From positions 1 through 14,909 of the forward strand of contig CAZXBL010000023.1 of NCBI GenBank assembly GCA_964638875.1: a DNA stretch of 14,909 nt, written 5' to 3'. The DNA is from JALRHH01 sp964638875. GTDB lineage: Bacteria; Patescibacteriota; Saccharimonadia; Saccharimonadales; JALRHH01. The notes beneath the pieces were generated by a model. That model was not told the DNA's origin, did no database searches, and worked only from the letters and a program-made list of their open reading frames with translations. A program made the translations under genes and the position numbers. This document shows positions 12,510 through 14,909 of this stretch, piece by piece. How positions within the stretch are numbered: position 1 is the stretch's first letter; every line of letters begins with the position of its first letter.

Positions 12510-13277
12510 AAACGCGTCAATAATTGATGCGTAGACTTGGGTTGCGTGTTCTTTATTTGAATCAAATTGTCGCATGTAGTTTTCCATCATAATGCCGTCG
12601 TTGACCTCAAGGACTTTGTATCCAGCAGGTGTTTGTATAATATCGACAGCGGCTAGGCGCAATCCAATAATTTTGAGTGCCTGTATTGCAAGGTCTTTTT
12701 CTTCTAAACTTGCATCTGTTTGCCTTGCCTTTGCACCAAGTCCGAGGTTAAACATTGGGAGACCATTTATGACCACCGGGACTTTTTCGTACTGGCACAA
12801 AACCTCTCCATCCAGCATTGTGAAACGCCGTTCGGAGGCAATCTCTTCATATGGTGCAGCTGCCCAGGCTGCAATGTTGGGGTGTTCCTTGATATATTTT
12901 GGCACTTCTTTGGGTGAATCAAGTAGTGCAACACCGTGCCCACTAGTACCATCGAGTGGCTTAACAACTACTCTGTCTAAACCTATTTCCCAGCCACTGC
13001 TTTTAGATGCCTTGGTCCTGATAAGCCTGTGATCAACTGCAGACACTCCATTTGCTTGAAGCAACTGATAGGTAGCGACTTTGTCACCTGCTATAGCGGT
13101 GGCAGAGGCGTCGTTAAGCCCAAATTTGTAACCAAATATCCTCGTTGTTTTAGAACCTTTCGATAGTTCTAGTATCCAATCGTCAGAATAACTAACGAAA
13201 GTAATGCCTCTGTTACGACAGATATCTTTGATTACTCCTACCATCCAGCGGTCGAGTATGTATTGGCCCTGCTGCAT
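12498..13277 (-). CDS. ATP-grasp ligase (RimK / cyanophycin-synthetase-like)
   Basis: ATP-grasp enzymes join a carboxylate to an amine or thiol through an acyl phosphate. The 259 residues show the fold in order: a short N-terminal domain (1-65), an opening helix GDKVATYQLLQANGVSAVDH (64-83), the ATP lysine and glycine-rich loop VVVKPLDGTSGHGVALLD (103-120, Lys106), PYEEIASERRFTMLDGEVL, and the metal-binding end AAVDIIQTPAGYKVLEVNDG with Asp212, Glu224 and Asn226. The substrate cannot be assigned: glutamylation, peptide-like ligation or a cofactor role are all open. It starts 5 nt after the mscS stop, so it is the second gene of that operon. A terminator-like hairpin lies inside its last codons. 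Confidence 0.85.
   Translation of the reverse strand: MQQGQYILDRWMVGVIKDICRNRGITFVSYSDDWILELSKGSKTTRIFGYKFGLNDASATAIAGDKVATYQLLQANGVSAVDHRLIRTKASKSSGWEIGLDRVVVKPLDGTSGHGVALLDSPKEVPKYIKEHPNIAAWAAAPYEEIASERRFTMLDGEVLCQYEKVPVVINGLPMFNLGLGAKARQTDASLEEKDLAIQALKIIGLRLAAVDIIQTPAGYKVLEVNDGIMMENYMRQFDSNKEHATQVYASIIDAFLPD
12508..12532 (-). terminator. Terminator-like hairpin inside the 3' end of the ATP-grasp gene
   Basis: On the minus strand ACGCATCAAT and ATTGACGCGT form a 10-bp stem with one G-U pair, followed by TTTTACC, then the stop codon at 12500-12498. A T-run right after a stem fits intrinsic termination for the mscS operon, yet it precedes the stop codon. Confidence 0.45.
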
Positions 13278-13282
13278 AGGTA

Positions 13283-14224
13283 TTAATTCTTTGCATCTTT
13301 GGCGGCCATGCGGACAGCGCGCTTGAAGCTCCGCTCTGCATCAGGATCGGCGTATCGAACGATTGGAGGACGTACCATTGTCCGGGGGCCCTTTCTCCGC
13401 TCTTCTAAGTCCCTCAGTGACTCAACAAAATAGTTTTCCATCAACCATTCACGACCTGGCGCTGTCTGCCCTACCACCGTAAACAGCCAAAGGTGATCTC
13501 CCCATTGCTCTTCCCGGGCTATTTCTGGTGTTTTTACCACTTTAAGGGTGCCCGTTGGCATAGTCGCTATGGCTTTTTCTATGATCTTTTTGCCAATCGA
13601 TTGGTTATTAACAAACACATCTACTGCCATTGTTCTGAGACCGTTGGGGGTTACCCGTGCCGCCTGAATGTATTGGTTGTGAACCCAGATGATCTCACCA
13701 GAAAGACTGCGGATTTTAGTTGAACGTAGCGTCATGCGCTCCACAACGCCCGACAAGGATTCAAATGGTTCAACGTCAATATAGTCACCAACATGGAACC
13801 AGCCCTCAATAATCATAGATGCGCCAGCAGTAATGTCGCGTAGGATCATACCGATGGTACCACCAGCCAAAACGACAAAGAAGGTACCGGCACCAATGGC
13901 AGCGGCACCCGTAGTGGAACCACCGCTAAGCAAGTTCCATGTGTAGAATGCAAACACGCCAACGATGACGGCTCTTACGAGCGCGATACTAACGCTTAAG
14001 TAGGTTTCGACACGTCGGAGCCTGATCTGTCGTTCCGCATCAGGGGAATTGTCTGAAATTGTAGCCACAAACCGTGCGATTTTAACAATAATAAACCCAA
14101 TAACTTTACTCAACAGGAAGGCAGCAGCAATGGATATAAGCAGGATTAAGAGGGAGCGCATTGCATTATCCTCGCCAAACAGGGCATTTACTTCTTTCTC
14201 TAGTTTTGATGCAGTGTCTTCCAT
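13283..14224 (-). CDS. MscS-family small-conductance mechanosensitive channel
   Basis: This protein opens under membrane tension to release solutes during osmotic downshock. Its 313 residues give TM1 at about 23-50, TM2 at 75-98 and the pore helix TM3 from about 104 (TTGAAAIGAGTFFVVLAGG and on), packed with small Ala/Gly residues as in MscS. The conserved turn GWFHVGDYIDV (141-151) enters the beta domain, with VERMTLRSTKIRSLSGEIIWVHNQYI; here the usual IPN is VHN. A cytoplasmic alpha/beta domain follows (about 195-300) and the tail is basic. A TACAAT box ends 9 nt before the ATG and no SD is seen. An ATP-grasp gene follows 5 nt downstream on the same transcript. Confidence 0.92.
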   Translation of the reverse strand: MEDTASKLEKEVNALFGEDNAMRSLLILLISIAAAFLLSKVIGFIIVKIARFVATISDNSPDAERQIRLRRVETYLSVSIALVRAVIVGVFAFYTWNLLSGGSTTGAAAIGAGTFFVVLAGGTIGMILRDITAGASMIIEGWFHVGDYIDVEPFESLSGVVERMTLRSTKIRSLSGEIIWVHNQYIQAARVTPNGLRTMAVDVFVNNQSIGKKIIEKAIATMPTGTLKVVKTPEIAREEQWGDHLWLFTVVGQTAPGREWLMENYFVESLRDLEERRKGPRTMVRPPIVRYADPDAERSFKRAVRMAAKDAKN

Positions 14225-14233
14225 CAGAGGTAC

Positions 14234-14239
14234 ATTGTA
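14234..14239 (-). promoter_or_regulatory. -10 box of the mscS operon
   Basis: TACAAT on the minus strand ends 9 nt before ATG. No TGn extension or clear -35, so it is weaker evidence than the other boxes. Confidence 0.35.
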
Positions 14240-14298
14240 GCGTAATAGTGATATTGCGGCTAGCTTTCGGTTTCGTACTAAAAATAGTCTAAAAGGTG

Positions 14299-14328
14299 TT
14301 GTGTTAACTACTGTTAGTTCCCTATAAT
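14299..14328 (+). promoter_or_regulatory. Promoter of the 14364 glycosyltransferase gene
   Basis: TTGTGT (14299-14304), 18 nt, then a perfect TATAAT (14323-14328). RNA would start near 14335, leaving about 29 nt of leader with a purine-rich SD (AGAGG). Confidence 0.6.
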
Positions 14329-14363
14329 AAAGCTTAAGTTAAAATAAAAGTCGTTAGAGGGTT

Positions 14364-14909
14364 ATGAAGGTATTGATGCTTGGGTGGGAACTACCACCTC
14401 ATAACAGTGGTGGACTCGGCGTTGCATGCTACCAACTCTGTAAAGCCCTCTCTAATAAAGGCGCGGATATTGAGTTTGTTTTGCCATATACCGCTGATCA
14501 CAGGATCGAGTTTATGAATGTCAGTGCGGCTCATCCCCAAGACGTTGATCAGGTGCTCAAAGCGGGAATAGCTTACGACAGTTATAAATATGTTAAGAGT
14601 ACTGGTGAAATCAAGTGGGTTGATTTGTTTGGTCAAAGTGCAATTTATGAGCGAGCTGTTGACCGTATAGTGCAGTTGGCTGAATTTGATGTTATTCATG
14701 CACACGACTGGCTAACGTGCCGTGCTGCTATTCGTGCAAAAGAAACAACCGGTAAGCCATTAATACTACATATCCATTCGATTGAATCCGACAGAGCTGG
14801 CAGGCATCATGGTGGCAATCAAATGGTGCGCGAAATTGAGTATATGTCCATGATGCTAGCTGACCGCGTTATTGCTATTAGCGAACACACCAAGAAAGCA
14901 ATCATCAGG
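14364..14909 (+). CDS. Glycogen-synthase-like GT4/GT5 glycosyltransferase (partial, N-terminal 182 aa)
   Basis: This is the N-terminal Rossmann domain of a GT-B glycosyltransferase. It starts MKVLMLGWELPPHNSGGLGV, where the SGGLG loop (15-19) corresponds to the nucleotide-sugar loop of glycogen/starch synthases. FDVIHAHDWLT (109-118) is the usual HxHDW acceptor-site motif. HIHSIESDRAG (136-146), then the glycan-synthase-like HHGGNQMVREIEYMSMMLADRVIAISEHTKKAI, complete the domain. The C-terminal donor-binding domain is beyond the window. It likely makes or extends an alpha-glucan or a related surface polysaccharide; GT4 and GT5 cannot be separated from this half. SD AGAGG is 3-4 nt before ATG. 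Confidence 0.88.
   Translation, partial: MKVLMLGWELPPHNSGGLGVACYQLCKALSNKGADIEFVLPYTADHRIEFMNVSAAHPQDVDQVLKAGIAYDSYKYVKSTGEIKWVDLFGQSAIYERAVDRIVQLAEFDVIHAHDWLTCRAAIRAKETTGKPLILHIHSIESDRAGRHHGGNQMVREIEYMSMMLADRVIAISEHTKKAIIR

Noticed and set aside
12592..13032. Plus-strand ORF of 146 codons opposite the ATP-grasp gene
   Set aside because: It is an antisense shadow; the minus strand carries all ATP-grasp motifs.
14391..14705. Minus-strand ORF at the right end
   Set aside because: It overlaps the glycosyltransferase with clear GGLG and HAHDW motifs on the plus strand.
1..14909. Recoded UGA (Gly or Trp) as in some CPR lineages
   Set aside because: Genes such as 7886-8983, 10867-11472 and 2584-2925 end in TGA at sensible places, and the tRNA-Trp has CCA, not UCA.

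Overview
The window looks like a stretch of chromosome from a small-genome bacterium of the Patescibacteria/CPR type, most likely Saccharibacteria (TM7). This is an inference from compact gene packing, many short orphan proteins, a long lysine/glutamate-rich extension on ribosomal protein L1, and many genes with no Shine-Dalgarno (SD) site whose start codon sits 6-9 nt behind a -10 box. The genetic code looks standard: TGA ends several genes and the tRNA-Trp carries anticodon CCA, so recoding of TGA to Gly (Gracilibacteria/Absconditabacteria) is not supported. No transposon, phage gene, CRISPR array or rRNA was seen.

Layout. 1-1211: a partial P-loop protein (minus) and a divergent orphan gene (plus) that ends at a two-way terminator. 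1229-5480 (minus): the translation/secretion/transcription core secE-smORF-nusG-orf-orf-rplK-orf-orf-rplA. It is driven by a promoter before secE (5452-5480), a leaderless promoter (3771-3779) and a promoter before rplK (3455-3483). Five orphan genes are inserted in this normally tight cluster, and rplJ/rplL do not follow rplA. A short RNA structure just before rplA (2260-2287) resembles the L1-binding motif used for autogenous control. 5508-7106: a duplicated 26-bp sequence, then a membrane GT2 glycosyltransferase (plus). 7103-8996 (minus): a small membrane protein, an orphan protein and a soluble PAS-histidine kinase with no response regulator next to it. 9097-10479 (minus): a P-loop kinase and a YgjP-type metalloprotease in one unit. 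10655-10765: tRNA-Trp with encoded CCA and a perfect hairpin terminator. 10867-12509: small orphan genes, among them an 18-residue lysine-rich peptide with a good SD. 12498-14224 (minus): an MscS-type channel followed by an ATP-grasp ligase. 14299-14909: the start of a glycogen-synthase-like glycosyltransferase (plus, cut by the window end).

Two expression styles coexist. Genes for the core machinery have 5' leaders with SD sites (AAGGAG, AGAGGT). Most accessory single genes start directly behind an extended -10 (TGnTAnnnT), as in leaderless mRNAs. This contrast, the candidate L1 operator RNA, and the unlisted small ORFs between secE and nusG and before 12255 are the most interesting points.
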